Origin: Hydractinia symbiolongicarpus
Lineage: Eukaryota; Cnidaria; Hydrozoa; Anthoathecata; Hydractiniidae
Length of the DNA: 64,000 bases
Reading direction: 5' to 3'
Assembly (NCBI RefSeq): GCF_029227915.1
Contig: NC_079878.1
Location: 9,300,001 to 9,364,000, forward strand
Positions 33,215-44,379 of the stretch are shown here, one piece after another. Both the position numbers and the translations under genes were made by a program. The notes under the pieces are model-generated. The model was given only the letters and a program-made list of their open reading frames with translations, was not told the DNA's origin and did not search any database. Positions within the stretch are counted from its first letter, which is position 1. Each line of letters opens with the position of its first letter.

Positions 33215-34349
33215 TTGTACACTAAAATAAAAGTTGGCTTAGTGATGGTAATAGATAGTTTTAGCCTTCACCAAAAATTGCAGAGAACTTTAAATGTGTT
33301 TGCCGGTAAAGAAAACTCCCTTATCTTGTCTCTGCACCTTCTTTTTGAAAACCAAGTGTTGTCAGGAATAGTTCAAACAGATGTGTCTGACCACTTCCCA
33401 ATATTTTTTACTTCTAAAAATATCGCAAGTACCTTTTCAAAGCAGCAAACGACAAACTTTTATACAAGAATCTATTCTAAAACTGCTATTAATAGCTTCA
33501 AATGCTCGCTAAATCATACCGATTGGATCGAGGTATTAAATATAATGGATGTAAACCGATCATATGAGCTCTTCTTAAATATATATTCACAAGAATATGA
33601 AAAATTCTTTTTACTAATAAAAAACTTGCATTAAAACCAAATCGCTGCAATCCCCATGGATAACAAAGGGCTTGATAAAGTCGGCAAAATAAAAGCTTTA
33701 CGTCAAACAATTAAAGTCTAAGTCGTGTAAAGATATTGAAAACTACAAAACTTATAAAAACTTATGTAGGAAGAATCACCACACAAACCTATTTAATAAA
33801 TATAAAGGCGATCCCAAAAAAACATGGTCCGTAGTGAAAGAAGTGATAGGAAATACACAGTACGGAAAGCGTTTTTTACAAGAAGTGAATAGGAGTGAAA
33901 CTGTAATAGAAAATGAAAATGAAATTGCTAATGCATTTAACGATTTCTTTGTTAACGTAGGACCTAGTCTAGCAGCAAATATTAGAAACAATAAAGACTA
34001 TACGACATATCTGCCTAAATGTAAACTTAAACATAACAATTACCCGTTAGCAATAATGAATTAGATACAGCTTTTAACAGCTTAAAACGCAATAAAGCAC
34101 CTGGCTATGACAATATTTGCAGTAATGTCGTTATAGACACATTTTCAGCAATAAGACATGTAATTCATAACATTTTCAGTAAGTCAATATCACAGGGTGT
34201 ATAAATTAAAAGTTGCAAAAGTGACACCAATTTTTAAATCAGGTGATACTGACATATTATCAAGCCAATTTCTATTTTGCCAACATTTTTAAAAATTCTA
34301 GAAAAAATAATGTATAACAGATTATTTTATTATTTTACTGATCACGCAA
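33215..34349 (+). pseudogene. Decayed LINE, endonuclease end and RT N-terminal part
   Basis: The frame 33215-33634 has VQTDVSDHFPIFFT, the SDHFPI signature near the end of the apurinic endonuclease domain. Frame 33834-34064 contains ENEIANAFNDFFVNVGPSLA, the linker typical of Jockey/CR1-like LINEs. It is followed, after a stop, by LKRNKAPGYDNICSNV and, frameshifted, KVTPIFKSGD (RT fingers). Stops and frameshifts separate these. The element is broken at 34350 by three Helitrons and resumes at 34738. Confidence 0.82.
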
Positions 34350-34473
34350 TCTCTTTAATAATAGCCGTATTTTGTCTGTCTGTCCGCGAAAACCGCGTCC
34401 TGTTACAGAAACACGAAATGCGATATATAAAGGACGGGCAACCCCGTGGATTTTTCCACGGGTTAACAGCTAG
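34350..34473 (+). mobile_element. Short-subfamily Helitron, tandem copy 1 (124 bp)
   Basis: TCTCTTTAATAATAGCCG start after CAA. Hairpin CCCGTGGATTTTTCCACGGG, TTAACAG, CTAG (34470-34473). No coding capacity. Directly abuts copy 2. Confidence 0.93.
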
Positions 34474-34597
34474 TCTCTTTAATAATAGCCGTATTTTGTC
34501 TGTCTGTCCGCGGAAACCGCGTCCTGTTACAGAAACACGAAATGCGATATATAAAGGACGGGCGACCCCGTGGATTTTTCCACGGGTTTACGGCTAG
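34474..34597 (+). mobile_element. Short-subfamily Helitron, tandem copy 2 (124 bp)
   Basis: Nearly identical to copy 1 (few substitutions, for example CGCGGAAACC for CGCGAAAACC), same length, same ends, CTAG at 34594-34597. The low divergence suggests a recent tandem event or co-amplification. Confidence 0.93.
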
Positions 34598-34737
34598 TCT
34601 ATATTATAATGCCCGTATACGTCTGTCTGTCTGTCTGTCACGCAAAATGGTAGCTTAGCTGCGCAATAGCGAGAAGCACGCAATGCGGTATAAAAAGGAA
34701 GGGCGAACCCGTGGATTTTCCACGGGCTAATGACTAG
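34598..34737 (+). mobile_element. Short-subfamily Helitron, tandem copy 3 (140 bp)
   Basis: TCTATATTATAATGCCCG start and a different interior (CACGCAAAATGGTAGCTTAG), shared with 13694-13816 and 42997-43132, so it is a distinct subtype. Hairpin CCCGTGGATTTTCCACGGG, CTAATGA, CTAG (34734-34737), then T. Confidence 0.92.
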
Positions 34738-35990
34738 TATTTTACGAATAACAGTTTGGATTTAGAAACAAGCACCCTACAGATCATGCAATTATGCAAC
34801 TTATTGGTGACATATAAAACTCGTTTGAGAAGGGTCAGTATACTTTAGGAATCTCCATTGACCTGTCTAAATATTTCACTGTTGATCACGACATATTACT
34901 GGGAAAATTGAAAGCGTCTGGTATCAATGGATCTGACTTTGATTGGCTTAAAAGTTACTTGTGTAATCGACAACAATATGTCAGTTTTGACGACAAAATA
35001 AAAACAAGCAAACTTGCAATCAAATGCGGAGTTCCTCAGGGTTCCATTCTTGGTCCACTTTGTTTTTAATATACGTAAACGACCTAAGCCGATTATGTTC
35101 GCGGATGATACTAATATATTTTACTCGCATAATAACATAGAAACGCCTTTTGCCACGATGAACACAGAACTAGCGAAATTAAAGGACTGGCTTGATTCAA
35201 ACAAACTTTTGCTAAATATAAAAAAGACTAAATACATCCTTTTTCATCAAACACACAAAAAGAAAAAGAAAATTTACCCCCTTCCAGAACTGGCAGTAGA
35301 AATTGATAAAGTTCACTGCGTGACAGATATTAAATTTCTATGTGTTATACTTGATGAGAATGTAAACTGGAATAAACATATCAGAACTTCTAAACATGCC
35401 ACGAGAATAATTACCTTTCAGAACAAGTTGACACATTCAAAGCCTTTGTTTCAACGTGTGAACATTATAAACATAATTCGAATAAATATCCTTAAGACAC
35501 TTTGTTTTATGAACAGGTCAAGAAGAAAAGAAACCACAGTGGTGTTCTCAAACACGTTTTTTGTGATGAAAAACAAATATGTCACTAGATCTACTGAGTT
35601 GTATTACACGCCATTTAGGAAAACAAAGTTCAGTCGACTTTCCATTTCGTATCGCGGCCCATATATCTGGAACAAGATCTCCAAAATGAAACCATCAATC
35701 TTACAGGACAAATGTTAAAACTTTTCAATCAAAAGTGAAGAAGTTTATCTTGGGTTATCAACAAGCTCGTGAACTACGCATAGGGTAGATCCCGCAGGTT
35801 CTTAATGTAAGACTTTTTGTCTTCTATGAGTCTCCTGACTTGAAGGTATAATGGCATTGCTATATTTTTTATTTTTTCTCTCTTCTATTTTTTGTTTGTC
35901 TATTTTAAATTTTCACGTATTAGAACTTTTTGCAACGTTTTACCATTGTATACCTTAGAAGTTAAAAATATATTACATTACATTAACCCT
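34738..35990 (+). pseudogene. Decayed LINE, RT palm/thumb and 3' end
   Basis: Continues the RT from before the Helitrons: QFGFRNKHPTDHAIMQLIGD, then LGISIDLSKYFTVDHDILL, then CGVPQGSILGPL. After a frameshift the open frame 35014-35718 has MFADDTNIFYS (the ADD active site), LKDWLDSNKLLLNIKKTKY and a C-terminal GPYIWNKISKMKPS. The 3' end is probably the short tail ATTACATTACATTA at about 35972-35985. Order and motifs fit a Jockey/CR1-type non-LTR retrotransposon. Not functional. Confidence 0.85.
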
Positions 35991-36403
35991 GGAGACCTGT
36001 AAACCGCTATAATAAAAATTCTTTTTCTTGATTACACCGTGGAGTATAATTTTTCGTTTTTGAGCATAAGGGACCTGTTTCCGCTCCGCAACCCTTTTTA
36101 TATTGATTATAAAAAAAAGTGTCTTTAAATTTTCCTCCACGCACACAACATCGACCCTAGGGGCTTCTTTTTCTATTTCGGGTCCCGCGCCCTGTACAGA
36201 AAAGAGAATAAGAGAAGCTCGGAGAGAGACGAGGAAAATATACCGAGGACAGGGTTGATCAGCTTGGCTGGGGGCCGGAGGTTTGAGGTTAGCTAGAAAT
36301 GCAATATTGCACCATTAGCCGAAAAAAAAACATTCGTTCAGCTGTTTTGCCAAACTGATTGCACCAGGCTTAGCTCACATTTTTGTTTTAAATACGAGTC
36401 AAA
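35991..36403. other. Upstream region of the RBR gene
   Basis: About 410 bp between the LINE tail and the proposed first exon; it includes a less AT-rich part at 36150-36290. No specific promoter element identified. Confidence 0.4.
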
Positions 36404-39400
36404 ATGAAATTCCAGTTAAAACAAGCTAACTCAGTTCAATACTGGAGTAAGCATGGTGTTGAAAAAGTGCAAGCACGGTGGTAACACTGGAAACACTTTA
36501 AGAAATAGTTATAAACGAGGTGCGTAAAAAAGCTTTTTTAATTTTTTAAAAAGGCAGAGAAAACTTGAAATTAAATGGCAACTTGGTAGTTAACTGGTTT
36601 ATTAGACAATGGAGGTTAACCTTAAAGTAAAATAAAAAAATCGCAATAATTTATGCTAAAAGATTAAAAATGCAAATATTTAGCTATATATAGCCAGCTA
36701 GCGTCACAAAAATAATTTTTTAAACCTTAAAATTTGCAAATTTATGAGAAAACAATTTCTTTCCTCAAGGTATTATCATTTTTTATTTTTTTATATTATT
36801 GTTTTAAAGGAGTTACATCTGTTGGAAAAGCTTCATCAACTTCATTTATCACAAGGAAAACGGATCATGTTTCTGGTACCTTACTAAATGATGAGAAAAG
36901 ACAGAATAAATTTTGGATTGATGATGGAATATCAATTAATGCTTGGGCCACAGATAATGCTTCTCTCAATTCCAATTCTAATGTAAGATTTTCATTGAAC
37001 AAAAAGGGAAGATGGCATCTACCAGCCCATCTTAAAGAAACCCTGCAGGAAGTTCCAGACGCAAAAGAAAAACTTAGTGTCAAGCGACCAAAAAAGAAAG
37101 CAAAAAAGTTGAAAGAAATTTCAAATCAATTTTCGCATGAAAAAAGTGGTGTTGTTTTATTGGAAAAGCCTGGTGATTGGATGTTTGCAAACAATTTAAG
37201 AAACAGTTGCAAATATGTTTTAGATTCCAGTTCCAACGAACATGCCAGAGAATCCAAAAAATGGTAAGCAAATTTTTAATATATACATATATATATACTA
37301 GTCAATAAGGCCCATGAAAAAATCCACTTAGACAGGATTACATTGGAAATTGTATATAATAGGATTATGCGCTTTTGCTGACTTCTGCAAAGTCACCCAA
37401 CTGACCCAAATTGGTCCCAGGTGGTCCCCAGTTACCCACACAGTGAGAAATTACTGACGTCACCAACTTATTTCCAAGTTATTTGGACTTAAGTGCATTG
37501 TAATGGCTTCTTTAATTTAATATTGGCGTTACATTAATGTTATTGAGGTTGCATGTTAAATTTGTCAATTAACATTTGAGACATAACTTTTTTAGCTACA
37601 TCAAAGGAAAATAAACACATTATTATATAGATACTTAAAATTTTAAAATATCTTATATTCTATACAATTATTCTTTGCTTCAGTGCATAAAAAATGGCTG
37701 TTTTGTGTTTTTTTTCATTGTGTAGCCAATTTATTGTTTACACATTTTTGCACTAAAAATAAAGTCTTGTTTTATATATTTTACTTGTTTTCCTTGTTTT
37801 ATTTACTATTTGACCCTTATAGCTAATGATTTGTTTCATTTTTGGTTTCAATGTTGACCTTTTTTAACAAATGCTAATAAATATTGAGCTCTGAATTATT
37901 ATACATATAAAATAATATTGATAAATTGATAATTTAGTGTATAATTGATAATTTAGTGTATATAATATAGGTTTTCTATTATGAATGGATCATTCTGAGG
38001 TTTTTTCAATGCATTATTTTTTGCAAATAGCCTATTAGTTTTATTTTATTTTCAGTTTATTGAGATAAGTTGGCCTTTAAAGTTGATCTTATAGGGACTA
38101 ACAATTATTTTATCAACCACCAAAATTCCGCACTTTACCAAAAAAAAGTTTAACTTTCTGCGAAGTTCAATTTTAGCAAATATGTATAAGAAGGTGGCAA
38201 AGCATGTAGCACAAATTATTTTGACTTTATTTAGGAGAGCTAATTTACCAACATTACGTTGTGAAGATAAAGCAGAAATTGTTTATACCATTGAATCATC
38301 TGTCAAAACAAAGACGAATACATGGTGTTACCATAATGATAAAAGAAAAACTTATTCTGAACTGAAGAATAATAAACATCACAGGGAATCGAAAAATTGT
38401 TGCAAACTAGTTGATTATGAAGAAAATGGGGAAGTATACGTCGATAGTGATATAACAGACAGTGAAGACTATTGTGAAGACGCAGTAAGATCAAATTTTA
38501 AAACTGGTGGTTACAGCTTAAATATGTTCGTTGTGGACAAGAAACATGCAAATATTCCACACAACTCAAATGCAAACATAGACCATCAGTTAAAAAGAGT
38601 CAATCCAGCATCCGGTCAATTCACAAAGAAGCACGATAAGGGAAGTTATGAAATAATCGAAGTAACCAATTGTAACAATGAATTTGTTAGTATGGATGCT
38701 GCAATCGAAATTAATAATGACAGGACTTTATCTGATAAAAAAATGAAAGGGAAATCGTTAAAGAAAAGTTTAGAGTTCTCATTAAAAATAGATAGCAGCC
38801 AAATAAAATGTGAGAATCTCAAAAGGCTTTTTGGGTGTCAGTACAGAGAAGGAGCCTCTTACCCACGATCTTTTGCAATTTTTAAAAGCACTACAGATTT
38901 AGCAGATGCTGCCATTTTGTTTACAATCGAATCTGAGTATGTGGATGGCTTTTCCACAGTCAACATTAAAACATTTAATAGCAATATTGAACAATTTCCA
39001 GTAAGTGAGAAAAATTTTGATATCTTAAATTTGGTCAACTATGCTTTTAAAGGCTTGAACTCTGTCACTATGAAACATAATCATTTGGAGAAAGAACTTT
39101 CATCATCTATGTTGCAATGTTTTAAACCAAAAATAGATCTGGTTGAATTTAACAACTTTTTTCCAGATGTTTTTGACGACTTGAATCAGCGTTTTGTTGA
39201 CAATATTGAATCACAGTCTAAAACAACCTGCCCAATTTGCTTTTCTTCTGTTGTGATCATACATTTAAAGAAGTGCAATCATTATGCATGTAAGAGCTGT
39301 TTGGAAAAATACGTAAGCACCCAAATGAACTCTGGATATTTCCAACTGTTATGCCCTGAGTTTCAATGCAGTAACAAATTAGATGTGGTTACCATTTTGC

Positions 39401-40308
39401 AGCTTATAAGTCCCCAGGAGTTTTCCATGGTTATAAAGAAAAAAATGGAGGCTTACGTACTAAAGAATGAGTCAATGAAATTTTGTCCGAACAGTCGTTG
39501 CAAAGTTGTGGCAGTAAATCCTACCAATGTAAGCTTAAGCAATAAAGTTATTGTTGATAACCCTATCGTGAGATGCAAATGTACTAAAAATTGGTGCTTT
39601 AACTGCCAAAGTGTTGATCACTGGCCGTCCTCATGTGAAGCTTTTCAAAATTATCAAGAACAAAAACAATCAGATATTGGTACGGTTTTGGATCAAAATG
39701 GAAATTTATTTCAAGTGGAAATCGTTTACAAAAAATGCCCTTTCTGTAGAAATCCCATCGTGAAAAATGGAGGTTGTAATTACATGTCGTGCATTTGTGG
39801 TAAATCATTTTGTTGGTATTGTTTGAAATCATTTGCACAGCATACAAGCTGTTCAATGGCTGATGACCAAAAGATGACTTTCACCAGCTTGGACGATAGC
39901 AATACCAGCTCTAGAGTAGTTAAATTTCAAAGGAAAGCTGTAAAGTATGCTATGCTGTCTACTGGTGTAAATGTTTGGAAAACAAAACTGAAGGTAAACA
40001 AGGAAATCCGAAAGTTAAATCATGTACCATCTTCATCGTTGCTTGGCGTAACTAATCAAGCATTTGGTTTGTTGCATGATTGCTACAAGCTGATGGAGAA
40101 TTTGACCGTAGCATGCGCGATGAGTAAGTCAAAACATTTCAACCGACGTGCTATGGAGTTTGTTGAAGGATTAATGTTTTATACTGGTTTGTTGAAGGAT
40201 ACGCTCTACCGTACAGCCAAAATTTGCGATATCGTAAAGTACATCAAACTTGTTGAAGAATATTTAAATAAACTTCAAAATTTTGGATTAGCCAAAAAGG
40301 AAGAATAA
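36404..40308 (+). CDS. RBR-type (RING1-IBR-RING2) E3 ubiquitin ligase, three-exon model
   Basis: The large exon encodes RING1 (CPICFSS...HYACKSCLEKY), an IBR region (FCPNSRCKVV ... NWCFNCQ) and RING2 (CPFCRNPIVKNGGCNYMSC ... FCWYC). In RBR ligases ubiquitin is passed to a RING2 Cys; here that is the Cys of NYMSC (codon 39790-39792). The frame from ATG 38182 gives 708 aa. Upstream exons fit in phase: 36404-36446 (MKFQLKQANSVQYW, donor A|GTAAGC), 36810-37263 (acceptor TTTTAAAG|, donor ATG|GTAAGC) and 38166-40308 (acceptor TTTCTGCGAAG|), totalling 880 codons including the stop, or 879 aa. Large-exon RING motifs are certain; the upstream exons are inference. The N-terminal part is polar and Lys-rich, unlike any domain I know; the C-terminal 120 residues look helical. 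The catalytic Cys is residue 537 of the short form and 708 of the long form. Confidence 0.85.
37298..37631 (-). mobile_element. Degenerate long-subfamily Helitron in an RBR intron (334 bp)
   Basis: Left end CTAGTCAATAAGGCCCATG with worn hairpin; internal CAAATTGGTCCCAGGTGGTC and GTAATGGCTTCTTTAATTTAA blocks; right end ATTATTATATAGA. It is shorter than other long copies through internal deletion. It lies in the proposed second intron, antisense to the gene. Confidence 0.78.
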
Positions 40309-41399
40309 ACAGTTTTTGAACTTAATGTTAATTATTTAGACATTTTTTATAAACATTAGGTTAAATACCTATCCGTATCAATTATAATTTACAAAATTTA
40401 AGCCTCAAAATATGCCTATGTAAATATACTTACCAATTCCACTTCGATATTTGCTGATTATAATATAATTCAGAGTGAAAATTATCCGATTCGTACGAGT
40501 TTTAATTAACAACATTTTTTTGCACGTTAACGGCATACAGCACGTGCTTAACGTTATTGTTCAGCCTTGGAGTATGCATAGCCTAATGCTTAATTTTTAA
40601 TTTGAGCCTCGATGATGATTATAGCTTTAAAAATGGACTAAGGAAAGCGATAACAATGTATCTTAATTTTCACACGTTTGCGCCTTTTTTTAGTTTTTGT
40701 AAAGAAACTGTAGACAATCTCAAGTTAAACGGTATATTTAAATGAATCTGAACAGCATATTTAAATGAATCATACTTTTTGTGGTCACCCTGTATGTTTT
40801 TAAACTTTAAATCAGACTTTCTCAAAAATTACGATGCCAGATTTCTGTTCTATACCTTCATTCAACAAGATTCTTGTCAATCTATTTATTTTTTCTCTTT
40901 TTCGCGAAATTGTCAGGGATCAAAAATTAGGTACAGAAATAGCCACCTAGAAATTGCTTTAAAAACTTTAATTCTAACTCTGCGTCTTTTCTTTGTGTTT
41001 AAAAGTAAAAATCTTTCTGAAATCGTATGCTGCAATGTTTTCAGTAGGTCTATTTAAACCATTTTTTAAACCTTTTTTTTTTTGGTTTTCGACTTTAGTA
41101 ACTCACACAAAAGTCGAGCTAATTGCGGTGAAAAATTTTGTAACTAAGGACAAAAACAACACCTTACATCATCTTAAATATCAAATTGGGCATTCAATTA
41201 TAACTAAAAATGACAGAAAAGGAATAAGTACTTACCTTGCTTTTAACTCAAGTTTTCTATCCAAATGAAACTTTACACTTCTTGAACTAGCTGGCTAGAT
41301 AATATCCATAGAAGTTTTGCATAGAGACATAAGTTTATTGCACAAAAAGCCAGAGGTATTAATTACCTTCTTAAAGCTAGCAACATAACATTTTTTAAC
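40309..41399. other. 3' flank of the RBR gene, no further gene
   Basis: The stop codon overlaps an AATAAAC that could act as a poly-A signal. Open stretches at 40779-41268 are low-complexity and unsupported. Confidence 0.45.
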
Positions 41400-42090
41400 A
41401 AATACAGCTCCTCATGTTGTCTCTTTCTTCTTCAAAACAAAACTTTCGATTTACTGATATTTAATATATTTTACAGACCGTAGCTTATTTTACCGCCAAA
41501 AAGAATACTGAAGGAATATTTTTTTTTTTAGAAAATAAAGCTAATTGATCATAAAAAGTAAGTATTCATGTTGTTTAGACGTCTGTGTAGTTCTAAAGTG
41601 TGTATAATTTATATTGAAGAAGAACTACTTTGTTCATCACTAACATACTGCCAAGCAGTGAGCGGGTTTCGATCCGCGGTCCCCAGAACTGGGAGCCGCG
41701 GATTGAATCTATATGTTTACATACCATCCGGATAAACTATCTGAGTTTGTCACTAACATATTGCCGCACGTAGTGTAGTGGGTTTGTCTGCGGCTCCCAG
41801 TTCTGGGGACCGCGGATCGAATCCCGCTCACTGCTTGGCAGTATGTTAGTGATGAACAAAGTAGTTCTTCTTCAATATGACTTACACGCATTATACTCGC
41901 CCGTCATGATCAGAGTTCTGATCGGGGTGAAGCATTCTCTGTTTAGAATGAAATACGGACGTGCTATGATAAATATTCACCTATATGTGTATAATTCTTG
42001 CACCTTGACCTTTTGAGTGGTCTGTTACACACCATTCTTCGAAATTTGCAGGGATTGAGCTTAAGGAACCGTTTCGTAGCCCCTTTAATA
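41400..42090 (+). repeat. Dispersed repeat 'B' interrupted by a foldback insertion
   Basis: 41400-41609 and 41986-42090 match the copy at 10490-10772 and 11041-11080. Between them is a 376-bp insertion flanked by an 11-bp duplication. Confidence 0.8.
41610..41985. mobile_element. Foldback element with 11-bp target duplication (376 bp)
   Basis: Flanked by TGTGTATAATT at 41599-41609 and 41986-41996; the empty site is preserved at about 16940-16960 (minus). The left arm 41611-41667 and inverted arm 41824-41882 are complementary over more than 50 bp (AAGAAGAACTACTTTG, TCACTAACATACTGCC, AAGCAGTGAGCGGG). Between and inside the arms are GTAGTGTAGTGGG and GATCGAATCCC, reminiscent of pol III A and B boxes. 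41883-41985 has ATTATACTCGCCCGTC, also found at 8115. No open frame of use. Confidence 0.82.
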
Positions 42091-42996
42091 TTCTATTTTT
42101 GGTAAAGCCAAGCAATCAAACATTTAAAAAATTTTGAAAATTCGTCGTGACGTCACCTATGACCTGTCCATATAACAAAAAAAAAACATTTTACAGAAAT
42201 ATTTTAACCAATTAAGGGCGCAGCTAAATATTCGTTGAGAAATGGCTTTCCGTTTAGTGAGAGATAAAAAAAGCAAAGTTATTCTGAAACTGTTCTTGAA
42301 CATTTTAAAAATCGTAAGGCCTTGAAGGGTTAAGATTAAGTCGATTTAATTTGCTGATCCAAAGATGTGTAGGGTGTTGTCCTATTGTAAAACGACTAAT
42401 GAGATATTCGGGTTAAACAGCATTAATGATGTATTACCATCCTAATCGTTTATGCTTTGCAAAGCCGGACTAATTTTAGCCCCAGATGGGCACTTCACAT
42501 AGGAAAAAATCAGTAAATTTTATAAAGTTACATTTTTTTATAAACTGCCGAATTTAAACAATCGCACCAAAATTGCTAACTAATTTGTTTTGGGGCAAAT
42601 AGGTGATAATAGCATAAATGAAATAAACACTTTGGAAATAAACAATTTGAAAGTGTGTTTTAAATATAATAAGTGCAGTGGACTGGCTTTACTAATCTTG
42701 AGCGATTGACGTCAAACGAATATATAATAACGTCAAAGTTTTTGTAAGACAGAACAATAAATTTACGTGAATTAATCTTGGGAAAGAAATTAATCTTGTT
42801 GTGTATATTGATTCCAATGTGTTATAAAAATTGCAGAACTTGTTCGGTATTTTCAGCTACACGCAAACTAAATGTATAGGATAGTATAGTATATTCTGAC
42901 AATAATTTCAGGTTACTACAACCTCTAGGGTCACCTCATAATAAATAGATAAATAGTATTAACATAAAAAAAATAATATTTAAATACTTTTTAAAA
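42091..42996. other. Intergenic, no supported gene
   Basis: AT-rich; nothing recognised. Confidence 0.4.
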
Positions 42997-43132
42997 CTAG
43001 TCGTTAGCCCGTGGAAAAATCCACGGATTCGCCCTTCTTTTTTATACCGTACTGCGTGCGTCTCGTTACTCGCGCAGCTAAGCTACCATTTATCGTGAGA
43101 GACGGACAGACGTATACGGGGATTATAATACT
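42997..43132 (-). mobile_element. Short-subfamily Helitron, minus strand
   Basis: 3' end: complement of CTAGTCGTTAGCCCGTGG with hairpin CCCGTGGAAAAATCCACGG. Interior: complement of the ACGCAAAATGGTAGCTTAGC block of copy 3 at 34598. The 5' end is worn (GGGGATTATAATAC). ATACTTTTTAAAA occurs on both sides (about 42983-42995 and 43126-43138). The plus-strand open stretch 43011-43427 runs through it and is not taken as a gene. Confidence 0.75.
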
Positions 43133-43779
43133 TTTTAAAATGGAATTGTTAAAATATTTAACTTTGTATAGAAGAAAACAAACAGTATGTATGCATTGTT
43201 GGTCATTCCCTGGTTTGCTTGATTTCCATGAATGTTATCATACCCAATTAGGTCATACCCTTTGTTTAAAAATCAATAAAATTATAAAAGAAAAACAATT
43301 AAGTTTTGCTGTATCCTTTACAGTGTTATCGTTTATCATAAAAACAATTACTCTGCCTGCATTTAAACAACGCAAATATTTTAAATACACAGGGGTTTGC
43401 GGTGCATTTAAGAATTCATTTCGATAAATTAGCTTTATCCCGATAAATACATTTAAATGTTTTTATATTTCTTACTTTAGTGCCCATAAGATTTTGCACT
43501 TAGTATTTTTAGACTGCGGCAAGATAAAAACTCAGTTCCGAAACTTAGTTCCGAAACTGGGCTCTGTTGGGCAACTGCCTCTCCCGGGTGCTAAGAGCTT
43601 AACAAGTACGGCAAATTTGATTGGTCAGGTTGGTACTTGAGCTCCGATTGTGCATCATGAGGTGATATCTCGTTGGCATGTGTTAGTAGAAAGGTATGTG
43701 GAAAGGAGGATATACGCCTCGCCCTCGTGGTATGTCGGAAGGAGGTAGTATCCTCGCCTCGTCATCTTCAGGTGCTAGA
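43133..43779. other. Intergenic, no supported gene
   Basis: A relatively GC-rich patch at 43550-43780 leads into the tRNA-like sequence. No protein family recognised. Confidence 0.4.
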
Positions 43780-43852
43780 GAATCGATAGCACAGTCGGTA
43801 GAGCAATCGCCCGTCAAGCGAGAGATCGTGGTTTCAGGTCCCACTCGATCCA
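43780..43852 (+). tRNA. tRNA-like sequence, Asp(GTC)-like, probably pseudo or SINE head
   Basis: The acceptor strands GAATCGA and TCGATCC pair at 6 of 7 positions. TAGCACAGTCGG fits the A box exactly. An anticodon arm TCGC-CCGTCAA-GCGA gives anticodon GTC but has C instead of U at position 33. The T arm is defective (GTGG TTTCAGGTC CCAC; B box GGTTTCAGGTCC instead of GGTTCGANTCC). More likely a decayed tRNA or SINE head than a working gene. Confidence 0.5.
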
Positions 43853-44379
43853 TCATCTTTGCAGCACTTGGGAAGATAATGTGCAGGATTACTTATAAAA
43901 ACTCAAGTTCAAGTGTTACCACGCGTTTTGGTAATCTCTCAATGTTATACGAAAAATCTCGTGCAATAAGAAAAACCATTTGAATGGAAAGAATGATTAA
44001 GCAGTATAACTATAAGATAGAAATTAAAAATAAAAAGAAGTAATTAGACCGCAAGTGAAAGTCCCTTAGGTTAACATTTCCGACATTTTTAATTTCTATA
44101 CCTCAAAAGAATATACGAAATTTTGAGCTATACAATTCGTTTCTATAGGTTATTTCTAAGTCTTGATGTTATTCTCAGTTTCGTCTCCTAGGTAACAGAC
44201 AAAAAAATAAAACGCCAACAGAAAGATACATGGAAGAAAACACATTTGATTTAAATAATCAAAATTTGACAAAACAGGTGTCTAGTTGCGCTATTACTTC
44301 TAACCGCTGCAAAAAAAATTATCGTTTGTTGGAGAAAAACCACTCCATGCACTTCCTGGTCACAACATGCAGATCTATT
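43853..44379. other. Intergenic, no supported gene
   Basis: Nothing recognised; leads into the minisatellite. Confidence 0.4.

Noticed and set aside
38182-38190. Acceptor TTTTAG|CAAATATG for the RBR exon
   Set aside because: Joined to the 37263 donor it gives an immediate stop; the acceptor at 38165/38166 fits in phase instead.
43011-43427. Plus-strand open frame of 138 codons
   Set aside because: Its first third is antisense to a Helitron and the rest shows no family motif or splice context.
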